A stretch of DNA of 64,000 nucleotides from positions 1 through 64,000 of the forward strand of contig JASGDN010000016.1 of NCBI GenBank assembly GCA_049841275.1, in the 5' to 3' direction. Of the stretch, positions 46,604 to 55,455 are shown piece by piece. Source of the stretch: JASGDN01 sp049841275. GTDB lineage: Bacteria; Chloroflexota; Chloroflexia; Thermomicrobiales; UBA6265. The stretch's first letter is position 1; each line of letters starts with the position of its first letter. The translations under genes were made by a program, and so were the position numbers. The notes under the pieces are model-generated. The model made no database searches. It had not been told where the DNA came from and saw only the letters and a list, made by a program, of their open reading frames with translations.

Positions 46604-46727
46604 GGCGATTCCTGGGTGATGCGTGGGTGGTTGCCGTGCGCAGTCGGTTCGTCGTGCGCGTCGTTGCGCGAAGGCAGTGTACCCCGGTCATGAGGCGCTG
46701 GGACCGATTCGCGCCGTGAGGACGAAG

Positions 46728-47945
46728 CTAGCGTCCGCTGCGGTGGGCCGCGAGCTCATGCGCGGTTGGCGCCAGCAGCTCCGGTGCGTGGGTGATGATC
46801 GCGGCGGCCGCACCGAGGGTGAGCACGTCGATGATCGGGCGGCCGGGCCGGATGGTCACTCCGGCAAAGGCCAGGGGGGATGTGAGGGGTTCGGCATTGG
46901 CGCGGACGAGGTCCGCGAATGGTTCTCCCCACCACGCGAAGGGGCCGCCAATCACGACTTCGTCGGGGTTGAAGATCGAGATGAAGGTGGCCACCGCATG
47001 CCCGAGCCAATGCGCGGCGAAATCCATGATGAGGGCAGCGCCGGGATCACCACTTTCGGCGGCATGGGCGACGACCTCTGCGAAATCGGGCTCCGGGACA
47101 AAGGCCGGGATCGTCGATTCGAGGCCTTCCTGGCGGGCCTGGTCGAGGATTGAGAGCAGATAGGTCCACTCCAGGTACCCCTCCAGGCACCCCTGGTGGC
47201 CGCAGGGAAACTCGGGTCCGTTCGGGTCGAGGAGCAGCAGGCCGAACTCCCCGGCTGCGTGATCGCGGCCAGGGTAGAGCATGCGGTCGGCGATGATGGC
47301 GCCGCCGACGCCATTCCCCGCATAGATATAGACCAGGTGCTCGCGGTGTTCGCGCCCGAGGAGCCAGAGTTCTCCGAGTCCGGCGGCATGGGCGTTGTCG
47401 AGGATCTCGACCGGCACGCGGAGACGCCGGGATAGCTGCGCCCGCAGGGGATAGCCGGTAAACTCCCAGCCGATACTGGAGAACGTGTCGGTCCGGGTGT
47501 GGACCTGACCCGTGAACCCCAAGCCGCACCCGATCAGCGCTCCCGGCTCCCGGTCCGCCATGAGGGTCGTCACGGCGCGAGTGGTGAGTTCGACAACGGC
47601 TTCGGGGGTGCGCGGCCCCCGATGGTCGAGGACGACGTGATCCAGTTCCTGTCCATCGAGGTTGACCAGCGAGCCGTGGCACGTGTCCCCCTCGAACGCG
47701 ATCCCGGCCACGAGGTGTGTCGCGCCACCCAGCCGGAGCATGACCGCACGACGGCCGCCGGTCGACATGGCCGAGCCGATTTCCTGGATGACCCCCTCCG
47801 CCACCAGTTCGTTGGCCGAGAGCGAGATCGCCGCGCGGCTCAGGCCGGTCAAGCGGGCAATATCCATCCGTGACAGCGTTCGATGTTCGATGAGGAGGCG
47901 GAGGATGGCGCTGCGGCTGTTGCTGTATGCCCGGCGCTTTGCCAT
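46728..47945 (-). CDS. ROK-family transcriptional repressor
   Basis: 405 residues from the ATG at 47945, with AAGGAG eight bases upstream; the frame stays open to 48317 but that part overlaps the divergent promoter. An N-terminal winged HTH ('MDIARLTGLSRAAISLSANELVAEG') is followed by a sugar-kinase-like fold. The ROK zinc signature is 'CGHQGCLEGYLEW'; the first cysteine of the usual C-x-C-G-x-x-G-C is Phe here. It likely senses a sugar or aminosugar. It is divergent from a DegT-type aminotransferase gene, which is the natural target. Confidence 0.9.
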   Translation of the reverse strand: MAKRRAYSNSRSAILRLLIEHRTLSRMDIARLTGLSRAAISLSANELVAEGVIQEIGSAMSTGGRRAVMLRLGGATHLVAGIAFEGDTCHGSLVNLDGQELDHVVLDHRGPRTPEAVVELTTRAVTTLMADREPGALIGCGLGFTGQVHTRTDTFSSIGWEFTGYPLRAQLSRRLRVPVEILDNAHAAGLGELWLLGREHREHLVYIYAGNGVGGAIIADRMLYPGRDHAAGEFGLLLLDPNGPEFPCGHQGCLEGYLEWTYLLSILDQARQEGLESTIPAFVPEPDFAEVVAHAAESGDPGAALIMDFAAHWLGHAVATFISIFNPDEVVIGGPFAWWGEPFADLVRANAEPLTSPLAFAGVTIRPGRPIIDVLTLGAAAAIITHAPELLAPTAHELAAHRSGR

Positions 47946-48092
47946 CGTGGGTGCTCCTTCCCTGCCACGGCCACGAGCGAGACTGTCTCCTGAACAGGCC
48001 GGCGGAACTCGACATGCATATTCCGATGTGATGAGGATACCCGAACGTGGCATGTTCGCAGGCATGCTTCTCCGTATGGAGTGGACATTTTC

Positions 48093-48122
48093 TTGACAAA
48101 GTCCGTGCCATCCTCCCTTATG
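48093..48122 (+). promoter_or_regulatory. Sigma-70-like promoter of the DegT aminotransferase gene
   Basis: TTGACA at 48093-48098, an 18-base spacer, then CTTATG at 48117-48122. This gives a leader of about 25 bases to the ATG at 48155 with its strong AGGGGAGGG site. It lies in the divergent gap shared with the ROK gene, where an imperfect palindrome near 48040-48065 (ggcatgttcgcaggcatgc) could be the operator. Confidence 0.6.
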
Positions 48123-48154
48123 GCTGGAGAACATCGTGTAAGGGGAGGGTGGGG

Positions 48155-49426
48155 ATGCAAGGAACGGGTGAATCAGCACGCGATCTGGCCAGGAATGGCG
48201 GTGTCCCGGTGCGGGCCAGGGCATTTCCGGCCTGGCCGCAATTCGGGGATGAGGAACGTACGAATCTCCTGGCCGTGCTGGAAAGCGGGGAGTGGTCTGA
48301 TCCGGCCGGCGGGCCATTTGTCCGGGCGTTCGAGCGGAGCTTTGCGGACCTGCATGAGGCTGCTCATGGCGTCGCCGTCACGAGCGGCAGTGTTGCCCTG
48401 ACGCTGGCCTTGCGTGCATTGGGCATCGGCACTGGCGACGAGGTAATCGTCCCGGCCTACACGTTCATTGCCACCGCCATAGCGGTGCTCGAGGTGAATG
48501 CGCTGCCCATCTTCGTGGATGTCGATCCCGATACCTGGTGCATCGATCCGGGCGCGGTGGAGGCAGCCATCACGCCGCGCACGAAGGCGATCATCCCCGT
48601 GCACCTGGCGGGACACCCCGCGGATATGGACCGTCTCTGTGAGATCGCACGGCGCTCTGGTCTGTGCGTGGTCGAGGATGCGGCTCAGGCCCACGGGGCG
48701 GTGTGGAACGGCCGTCCAGTCGGGAGCTGGGGCGATGCCGGCAGCTTCTCGATGCAGGCATCGAAGAACCTCACCAGTGGCGAGGGGGGCATCGTGGTCA
48801 CGAGCGATGCCGATCTGGCGGAGATGATCGTCTCCTTTCGCAACTGCGGACGGCAGCACGACGGCGTCTGGTACGAGCACGTCCGGCAGGGTGGCAATGC
48901 CCGGATGACGGAGTTCCAGGCCGCGATACTCTCCGCGCAACTGACGCGCTTTGCCGGCCAGCGTGCGCGCCGGGATGCGAACGGCCGCATCCTCGATGCG
49001 GGCCTGATGGAGATCGATGGCATCCGGCCCCAGCGGCGCGATCCGCGCACCGCGATCCACGGCTATCATCTCTACGGCTTTCGCTACGATCCGGCGGCAT
49101 GCGACGGGCTTCCGCGCGATGCGTTCATCGCCGCGTTGAACGCCGAGGGCATTCCTTGCGGGCCGGGATATCCGATGCCGCTGAACCGTCAGCCGCTCTT
49201 TGTCGATCGTGCGTTCGACACCAGGGCGACCGGCTACGACGCGACCTACGCGCCGACCCGTTTCGAGGCGCTCGACGTGCCGGTGACGGAGACGATGTGC
49301 AACGAGGTGGTGCTGCTGCCACAGTCGTTGCTGCTGGCCGACGGGCGCGATATGGCCGATGTGATCCAGGCAGTGAAGAAGATTGGCGCCATTGTCAATC
49401 GGCATGGGGCGGCGGTATCAGTCTGA
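48155..49426 (+). CDS. DegT/DnrJ/EryC1/StrS-family PLP aminotransferase
   Basis: 423 residues from the ATG at 48155. The PLP lysine is in 'SFSMQASKNLTSGEGG'. 'VVEDAAQAHGA' carries the conserved Asp, and 'PAYTFIATAIAVLEVNALP' is the substrate/cofactor block. The family transfers an amino group to keto-sugars or keto-inositols. Close relatives include scyllo-inosose aminotransferases, but the substrate here is open. Control by the divergent ROK repressor fits a sugar-linked role. Confidence 0.9.
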   Translation: MQGTGESARDLARNGGVPVRARAFPAWPQFGDEERTNLLAVLESGEWSDPAGGPFVRAFERSFADLHEAAHGVAVTSGSVALTLALRALGIGTGDEVIVPAYTFIATAIAVLEVNALPIFVDVDPDTWCIDPGAVEAAITPRTKAIIPVHLAGHPADMDRLCEIARRSGLCVVEDAAQAHGAVWNGRPVGSWGDAGSFSMQASKNLTSGEGGIVVTSDADLAEMIVSFRNCGRQHDGVWYEHVRQGGNARMTEFQAAILSAQLTRFAGQRARRDANGRILDAGLMEIDGIRPQRRDPRTAIHGYHLYGFRYDPAACDGLPRDAFIAALNAEGIPCGPGYPMPLNRQPLFVDRAFDTRATGYDATYAPTRFEALDVPVTETMCNEVVLLPQSLLLADGRDMADVIQAVKKIGAIVNRHGAAVSV

Positions 49427-49493
49427 TCCTGTGCGTGGTCCGACATCTGCGTGGAGAGCCGTTCCGACTGGAATTGCGCGAGGAGGCACGTCC

Positions 49494-50015
49494 GTGAGTG
49501 AGGATCGAACCGGCGTACAGGGTGTTCTGGACGAGATCGAGGAGGCGTGGCGCGCGTTGTGGGCCGCGGTGGATGCCTTCTCCGACAAGCAGCTTTCGGA
49601 ACCAACCGATGCTGCCGGCTGGCGCGCGCAGGATCATCTCGCGCATCTCGGCGCGTGTGAGCGTGGCGTGATGTTCATGTTGAACGGACATCCGTACTAT
49701 GCCGGGCTGGGGATCGATGAGACGACCTGGGCGAACCGCGACCTCGATGCCGAGAATGATGTGATCTTTCGCCTCAATCGCGACCGGGTGCTGGACGACG
49801 TGCGCACTGGGCTGCGGGCGACGCATACGGAACTGGTCACGACGATCGGCGATCTCGATCCGGCGCGTCTTGACGAGCGGATTTCACCCGATGACAGCGG
49901 CGATCCGTCCGCCCCGCCCACGCTTCGTGAGAAGATTGCGGGCAATACGTGGACGCACTATCCCGAGCACGCCGAGTGGATCGCGACGCTCATCAACAAC
50001 GCGCGAGACGATTAG
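49494..50015 (+). CDS. DinB-superfamily protein (ClbS/DfsB-like)
   Basis: 173 residues from the GTG at 49494, with GAGGAGG seven bases upstream. It is a four-helix bundle with His residues placed for a metal site: 'AQDHLAHLGACERG' and 'WTHYPEHAEWI'. DinB-like proteins include thiol-dependent transferases and ClbS-type protective hydrolases; no specific reaction can be assigned. It follows the aminotransferase by 67 bases in the same direction. Confidence 0.75.
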   Translation: MSEDRTGVQGVLDEIEEAWRALWAAVDAFSDKQLSEPTDAAGWRAQDHLAHLGACERGVMFMLNGHPYYAGLGIDETTWANRDLDAENDVIFRLNRDRVLDDVRTGLRATHTELVTTIGDLDPARLDERISPDDSGDPSAPPTLREKIAGNTWTHYPEHAEWIATLINNARDD

Positions 50016-50064
50016 CGATCCACGGCTACCGCGTTGCGTGAGACTCGCGTGACCACGCCCATGG

Positions 50065-51381
50065 TCATGCGGATGCCGAAGGCTGGCCACGCCGGAGGAC
50101 GGCGAGATTGACGATCGCGCCGAGCATCAGGCACCCGCTGGTGATCAGGAAGACCCATTCCATTCCGAAATGTCCGCCGACGAATCCGCCGACCAGCGGG
50201 CCGGCAACCTGTCCGGCGAACTGGGCCGAGGTCGACACACCAAGCACGGAGCCCGCCATCGCATCCGGCACGCTGAGCCGGAGCATGCTCGTGACCGATG
50301 GCAGCAACCCGGCCAGCGTGAGGCCCATCACGAAGCGGAGGCCGACCAACTGCCATTCGTTGGTCACGAATGCTTGCGGAATCAGGAGCAATGACCCGGC
50401 GACGAGGCTGCCGATCACGACGCGTTGTGCGCCGATGCGGTCGCCCAGCCGTCCGATGAACGGTGCGGCGAGCATGCTGCCGAACGCGGTTGTCGAGATC
50501 ACGATGCCCGCCAGCAGAGCGATTCGGGACTCGTCGTGCGTGATCTGGCCGATGAAGAGCGTTAGGATCGGCTCGATCGACATGTTCGCGACCAGGAGCA
50601 GGAATGCGGTCAGCAACATCGCGTAAACCAGCGGCCGGTTCGGGATCGCCGACCACGGAATCTTCATTGCTCGACGGCTTTCCGCGGTCGTGGGCGGACG
50701 TTTCTCCTCCTTGATGAGCGTGGCGGTGAGGACGAAGGCGAGGAAGATGAGCACCGCCGAGATGCGGAACGTGCCGCGCACGCCCAGGATGGGCTGCAGC
50801 GCGCCGCCCGCCACCGGGCCAATCAGGTTGCCGGCCATGATGCCGGACGAGAGCAGGCCCAGCGCCCAGCCGGAACGGTTGCGTGGAGCTTGCGTGGCGA
50901 CCAGGATCGTGGCCGCTGCCGCATAGCCGCCCAGGATACCGGCGAGGGCTCTCAGGACGACGAGTTGCTGGACGTTCTGTACCAGCGAGAGCAGGATCAT
51001 CACGATGGTGATGCCGAAACTGGCGCGAAGCAGGATCAGCTTGCGGCCCTTGCGGTCGGCCAGGATGCCCCAGAGCGGCGAGACGAGCGCCGCCATGAAG
51101 TAGGTGATCCCGTAGGCGAGGCCGGACCATTGCGAGATCTGTGCGTGCCCGGTGACGCCGAGGTCTTCGACGTAGATGGGCAGGAACGGGATGACGAGGC
51201 TGAGCGCGATGATGTTTGCACAGACGCCGAAGAAGGCGACGAAGAGGTTGCGTCGCCAGAAGACCGTCCCACCCTGATTGACTTCGGGAGGCGTGAGGGG
51301 AGAGGAGGGAGAAACGAGCGGATCAGGATCGGTGCGATCTGGCTGGTCGCGTCCCTTGCTGTCCACTACGTTCGCTCTCAC
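50065..51381 (-). CDS. Major facilitator superfamily transporter
   Basis: 438 residues from a GTG that overlaps the stop of the upstream gene by four bases (GTGA), a sign of coupled translation. It has twelve membrane helices. The loop 2-3 motif A is 'GILADRKGRKLILLRASF', with a second copy, 'GRLGDRIGAQRVVIGSL', in the other half. It resembles drug-efflux MFS proteins of the DHA type. A ~35-residue soluble, Pro/Asp-rich leader precedes helix 1. Confidence 0.88.
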   Translation of the reverse strand: MRANVVDSKGRDQPDRTDPDPLVSPSSPLTPPEVNQGGTVFWRRNLFVAFFGVCANIIALSLVIPFLPIYVEDLGVTGHAQISQWSGLAYGITYFMAALVSPLWGILADRKGRKLILLRASFGITIVMILLSLVQNVQQLVVLRALAGILGGYAAAATILVATQAPRNRSGWALGLLSSGIMAGNLIGPVAGGALQPILGVRGTFRISAVLIFLAFVLTATLIKEEKRPPTTAESRRAMKIPWSAIPNRPLVYAMLLTAFLLLVANMSIEPILTLFIGQITHDESRIALLAGIVISTTAFGSMLAAPFIGRLGDRIGAQRVVIGSLVAGSLLLIPQAFVTNEWQLVGLRFVMGLTLAGLLPSVTSMLRLSVPDAMAGSVLGVSTSAQFAGQVAGPLVGGFVGGHFGMEWVFLITSGCLMLGAIVNLAVLRRGQPSASA

Positions 51382-52280
51382 TCGTCGTTACTCGCTTCTC
51401 CTCTGCGGTAGATCGTCGTCCTGGTGGCTTCCGGCCACTCGGCCTTCAGCATCTCCCAATTGACGATGCGGACTGGATTGAACCACGACTGCCCATTCTT
51501 GTTGAGAAAACGGTCATGCGTTGCGCACCAGGCAGCGTGCATGGTGTCGCCATCGCGCTCGAAAATCACGATGTCGTCGGCGATTGGTTCGGAGGCCGGC
51601 ACGGGTTGATACCGATTGGCTTCCAGCAGCGCATGGAATGCGGGTGGCTTGAACCATTCGCGCAGGAGCCATGCATTCTCGGTTGCGCCGTAGGCTGCGA
51701 TGGCGAAGCAATTCGTTCCTTCCTGCGGGATGAAGCTGTTGGCAACGGCGCGAACGTGCGCTGGCGCGTTCGCGGGCACGGGATAGCAATCCACCTCGTC
51801 CCATCGGCGTTGCTCAGCCCGGAGCACGTGATGCAGGATGTCCGTGGGAAGACTCGCCCAGACTGATTGCCCCAGCACCACCTGGTCGTCAACCAAGAAC
51901 TCCTGAAGCTCGGCAGGAAGGTCTCCGAACCAGCCGGCGGAGAAGACGAGCCCACGTTTCAGGTCCACCTGCTTCTGGAGGACTCTTTGCCGATCGTCGC
52001 CTGGAAGGTCTCCGATCCACTCGGGATCGCTGATGATGAGTTGGACGACCTCGGACGGCATCTTCCAGCTCAAGTAGGCATTATCGTAGGAGATGGTGTT
52101 GTAGGCGGCGTCTGCCCGGTACGCATCGCGCGTCATGACCTGGCAACCGGTCAGATCGAAGTCGAGCGGCGAATTGTCCCAGTACCAGACGTCTCTGGGC
52201 GCTGGAATGAGGTGCTCCGCCCAAAGGCGAAGCATCTCCGGTGGGGGCTGGACCTGGTTCACGGGTTCGGCATCGATCAT
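51378..52280 (-). CDS. Uncharacterised protein with an NlpC/P60-like C-terminal half
   Basis: 300 residues and no signal peptide. I do not recognise the first half (about 1-170). The second half has 'EGTNCFAIAAYG' (Cys at the start of a helix), then 'ADDIVIFERDGDTMHAAWC' with a His about 75 residues later, the order and spacing of Cys and His in NlpC/P60 or CHAP-type papain-fold hydrolases. If correct, it could cleave a peptide or amide or act as an acyltransferase. It lies between guaA (10-base gap) and the MFS gene (4-base overlap), so the three probably form one transcript. Confidence 0.5.
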   Translation of the reverse strand: MIDAEPVNQVQPPPEMLRLWAEHLIPAPRDVWYWDNSPLDFDLTGCQVMTRDAYRADAAYNTISYDNAYLSWKMPSEVVQLIISDPEWIGDLPGDDRQRVLQKQVDLKRGLVFSAGWFGDLPAELQEFLVDDQVVLGQSVWASLPTDILHHVLRAEQRRWDEVDCYPVPANAPAHVRAVANSFIPQEGTNCFAIAAYGATENAWLLREWFKPPAFHALLEANRYQPVPASEPIADDIVIFERDGDTMHAAWCATHDRFLNKNGQSWFNPVRIVNWEMLKAEWPEATRTTIYRRGEASNDE

Positions 52281-52290
52281 GGCTGATGGC

Positions 52291-53958
52291 CTACTCCCAT
52301 TCGATCGTGGCGGGCGGCTTCGAGGTGATGTCCAGCACCACGCGGGTGATGCCGTTCACCTCGTTCACGATCCGGTTGCTGATCTTCGCCAGCACATCAT
52401 AGGGCAGGCGCGCCCAGTCGGCGGTCATCGCGTCCTGGCTGGAGACGGCCCGCACGGCGCAGACGCGGCCATATGTCCGGTAGTCGCCCATGACGCCGGT
52501 GGAGCGCACCGGCAGGAGGACGGCGAAATATTGCCAGACCTCCTTGCTCAGCCCGGCCGCCTCGATCTCCTCGCGGACGATGGCGTCGGCGGGGCGCAGG
52601 AGGGCGAGATCCTCGCGCGTGATCTCGCTCATGATGCGAACGGCCAGGCCGGGACCGGGGAATGGCTGGCGCTCCACAATCTCGTCCGGCAGCCCGAGCG
52701 AGCGCCCGACGTTCCGTACCTCATCCTTGAAGAGGAACTTCAGCGGCTCCACGAGGCCGAACTGCATGTCGTCCGGCAATCCACCGACGTTGTGGTGGGT
52801 CTTGATCTTGGCGGCGGCCTTCGTGTCCTTGGTCGTGCTCTCGATTACATCCGGATAGAGCGTACCCTGCGCCAGGAATTCGAACGGGCCAGCCTTGTCG
52901 GCCTCTGCCTCGAAGACGCGGACGAAGGTCTCGCCGATAATCTTCCGCTTCTCCTCCGGATCGGTGACGCCGCTCAGCTTGTCCAGGAAGCGATCGGTGG
53001 CATCGACGTAGACGAGCTGCATGCCGAACGACCGCGCGAAGACCTCCTGCACCAGCTCCGCTTCGCCCTGCCGCAGCAGGCCATTGTTCACGAAGACAGG
53101 CGTCAGCTGGTCGCCGATCGCCTTGTGCAGCAGCGCCGCCGCGACGGAGGAATCGACGCCGCCGCTGAGGCCGAGCAGAACGCGTCCCTCGCCGACCTTC
53201 TCGCGGATCTCCTGGATAGAGGCATCGATGAACGACTCGGGCGACCAACTCGGCTCGATGCCGGCAATGTCGACGAGGAAATTGCGCAGGATGTCGGCGC
53301 CCAGCGGCGTGTGCTGGACTTCCGGGTGGAACTGGATGCCGACGAGCTTACCCTTCGCCATCGCTGCGACCGGCGAGTTGCCGGAGGTGCCAATCACCTC
53401 GAAACCGTCCGGAGCCTTCGCGATGTGGTCGCCGTGGCTCATCCAGACGTCGATCTGGGCCGGGAGGTTGGCGAAGAGGGCCGATTCGGTCGCGTCTTGC
53501 ACGACATCGACGGTCGCCGGTCCGTACTCGCGGCGATTCGCCGGGGCGACCTCGCCGCCGGGGAGGTTGTAGGCGAGCAGGTTGGAGCCGTAGCAGATGC
53601 CGAGCACCGGCAGGTCGCGTTCCAGCACCCATGCGGGCAGCTGCGGCGCGCCGTCGGCGTAGACGCTGGCCGGACCGCCGGACAGGATGATGGCCTTCGG
53701 ATCGAGCGCGGCGATCTCGTCCCACGTCACGTCGTGGTGCAGCAACTCGCCGTAGATGCCGATCTCGCGGATGCGGCGGGTGATGAGCTGGCTGTACTGC
53801 GAGCCGAAGTCGAGGATGGCGACGGCATCGACGGCCTTGCCCTCGGACCCGGCATCGGCGAGGAGGTGTGCGCTTTCGGCAACCTGCGCCTCATCGACGC
53901 CGGAATCGGTGGACGTGGTGTCGGGGACGGGCGCGATGTCGGTGGGGGAAGTCGACAC
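52291..53958 (-). CDS. guaA: Glutamine-hydrolysing GMP synthase
   Basis: 555 residues from a GTG start. A class I amidotransferase domain comes first, with the nucleophile in 'GICYGSN' and the His/Glu of the triad in 'GIQFHPEV'. The ATP-pyrophosphatase P-loop 'LLGLSGGVDSSVAAALLHKA' follows, and the dimerisation domain ends 'SKPPATIEWE'. It makes GMP from XMP, ATP and glutamine. About 43 disordered residues precede 'VAILDFGSQYSQ', more than in most homologues; a start nearer the core is possible. Confidence 0.96.
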   Translation of the reverse strand: MSTSPTDIAPVPDTTSTDSGVDEAQVAESAHLLADAGSEGKAVDAVAILDFGSQYSQLITRRIREIGIYGELLHHDVTWDEIAALDPKAIILSGGPASVYADGAPQLPAWVLERDLPVLGICYGSNLLAYNLPGGEVAPANRREYGPATVDVVQDATESALFANLPAQIDVWMSHGDHIAKAPDGFEVIGTSGNSPVAAMAKGKLVGIQFHPEVQHTPLGADILRNFLVDIAGIEPSWSPESFIDASIQEIREKVGEGRVLLGLSGGVDSSVAAALLHKAIGDQLTPVFVNNGLLRQGEAELVQEVFARSFGMQLVYVDATDRFLDKLSGVTDPEEKRKIIGETFVRVFEAEADKAGPFEFLAQGTLYPDVIESTTKDTKAAAKIKTHHNVGGLPDDMQFGLVEPLKFLFKDEVRNVGRSLGLPDEIVERQPFPGPGLAVRIMSEITREDLALLRPADAIVREEIEAAGLSKEVWQYFAVLLPVRSTGVMGDYRTYGRVCAVRAVSSQDAMTADWARLPYDVLAKISNRIVNEVNGITRVVLDITSKPPATIEWE

Positions 53959-54199
53959 GAGGGGAACACTCCGTGGGTGGGGTGGGAAGGAGACCGGGCC
54001 AGGGTCGGCGATGACCGTTTCGAGGCTGGGGGCGCCGGGGGACGCTCTCCGGCTGCTGTTCCGGTCATTCTACCCGAGCGGAGTGGCTCGGCGAGAAAGC
54101 GTGTGGACATCGAGGCCTCTCCGGGTCGCGTATCGAGCGAGGACCTGGTCCGGATGATCGCTCGGGACTGCAATGTCCATGTCCAGTAGACGGAGAAGT

Positions 54200-54225
54200 G
54201 GGGCGGATCGATGCAGATCCGCCCC
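54200..54225 (-). terminator. Terminator hairpin after the small membrane protein gene
   Basis: A 10-bp stem, ggggcggatc/gatccgcccc, closes a 6-base loop 24 bases past the stop of the minus-strand gene ending at 54249. Confidence 0.65.
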
Positions 54226-54248
54226 GGTCCCTGTCCACCCGGCCTTGT

Positions 54249-54653
54249 TCAGATGATGGGAACGATCAGGGCGAATCCGATCGCCGATCCGATCAGGAAG
54301 CGCGGCAACGAAAACGCCCGTGTCTTCGAGACGTCACCGATGTATATCAGGACACCGACCGCCGCGAGAATGGCGGCGAATGCCGAGATGAGCGTTGCGA
54401 GAAAGAACACGATGGAGATTGCCAGCGTAGCGCCCCAATAGACGCCAAGCAGGAAATCGCTCCAACTGGGCCCTGCTCCACGGTGCAGGATCACTGGCGG
54501 TATGAGCAGGACAACGCCGGTTGCGATCGTGAGAGGCAGGAGGTGAAGGTCATCTGTCCGTGTGTAGCCGAGCGCAAGCGATATGAGGATGAACGCGAGG
54601 CTGGCTACGAACAGGATCGTGGACTTTCTCAGGTGTATGGATTTGGTCTCCAT
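54249..54653 (-). CDS. Small integral membrane protein of unknown function
   Basis: 134 residues with four membrane segments (about 12-29, 38-56, 66-104 as two, and 115-133). I recognise no family. The start MET-KSIHLRK is basic and follows an aggac-like site. It lies just downstream of the interrupted secreted-protein gene and upstream of a terminator, so it may belong to that transcript. Confidence 0.6.
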   Translation of the reverse strand: METKSIHLRKSTILFVASLAFILISLALGYTRTDDLHLLPLTIATGVVLLIPPVILHRGAGPSWSDFLLGVYWGATLAISIVFFLATLISAFAAILAAVGVLIYIGDVSKTRAFSLPRFLIGSAIGFALIVPII

Positions 54654-54664
54654 GTGAACGGTCC

Positions 54665-55330
54665 TTAGGCAAGCCTATGCCTAGCTAATATAGGCGTAGA
54701 TTCCCAATACGACCAGTTCGGGAGGGTCCCCCAGTGATAGCTGTCAAGATAGCAGCCATACGGCGGGACGAACGTGATGACCATGTGGTGTTCGTGGGTG
54801 CCATAGATCGAATGGCCGAAATTCCCCCAGCCCTCTGCTTGAGCATAAGGGCCATAGTAGCTGTACGGGTATTGATCTGAGTAGTTGTACCACCATCCCG
54901 TCGTGTCGAGATAGTAGTAGTTTCCCCATGCGCCGCCAACACTATTCACCCAGCTTCCGTCGTGCCAGGACAATAGGGACACTTGGTACCAGGTCATGTC
55001 CAATGTGACGATCCGGTTGTCCACCGCCTTGGAGATTCCGCGGCAGATCGTGCCAGAGTCCATGACGCGGTTCTCGGCTTACGTTGCGAGCGACTCCTGA
55101 ACCCATGAGGGATCTTCGGTAAGTACCGCATCACTCTCCGTCAGCGACCGATACGCGACCTGGAATGATCCATCGACGCACGTAACTCTCGCGACTTGCC
55201 CCGCTTCGGTCGATATAGAGAGAGGACTATCGGGAGTTGCGGTACACGGTGATTCATCCTGCGCGCTGACTCCCTGTGGCATTGACCACATGGATGTAAG
55301 GAACGCGAAGGCGAGAAGGACTCGTGCCAT
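54665..55330 (-). pseudogene. Secreted Tyr/Trp-rich protein gene interrupted by an in-frame TAA
   Basis: Two open stretches, 55330-55079 and 55063-54665, are in the same frame and separated only by a TAA at 55081-55079 and four sense codons. The first (83 residues) has a signal peptide (cleavage near VSAQ) and two cysteines. The second (132 residues) starts MDSGTICRG and has no export signal, but is rich in Tyr and Trp ('NYYYLDTTGWWYNYS', 'PYSYYGPYAQAEGWGNFG'), as expected of an extracellular protein. Read through, it would be one exported protein of about 221 residues with four Cys. Either a nonsense mutation, a sequence error or recoding explains it. Confidence 0.65.
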
Positions 55331-55364
55331 CTGGGACCCCTTTCTTGAAATGGCGGACGGCTAC

Positions 55365-55393
55365 ACCCTACATGAATAGTGTCCTGACTGCAA
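55365..55393 (-). promoter_or_regulatory. Sigma-70-like promoter of the interrupted secreted-protein gene
   Basis: On the minus strand, TTGCAG (55393-55388) and TAGGGT (55370-55365) are separated by 17 bases, 35 bases before the ATG at 55330. Confidence 0.5.
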
Positions 55394-55455
55394 TATGCGT
55401 GAATACCCGTTGGGGCTAGTCATATATGGTTGAGAAAGCGGAGAAGAGGAAAGAA

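Noticed and set aside
48047..48154. N-terminal extension of the DegT gene from 48047
   Set aside because: It would cover the promoter and the strong ribosome site for the ATG at 48155, and the residues do not fit the family.
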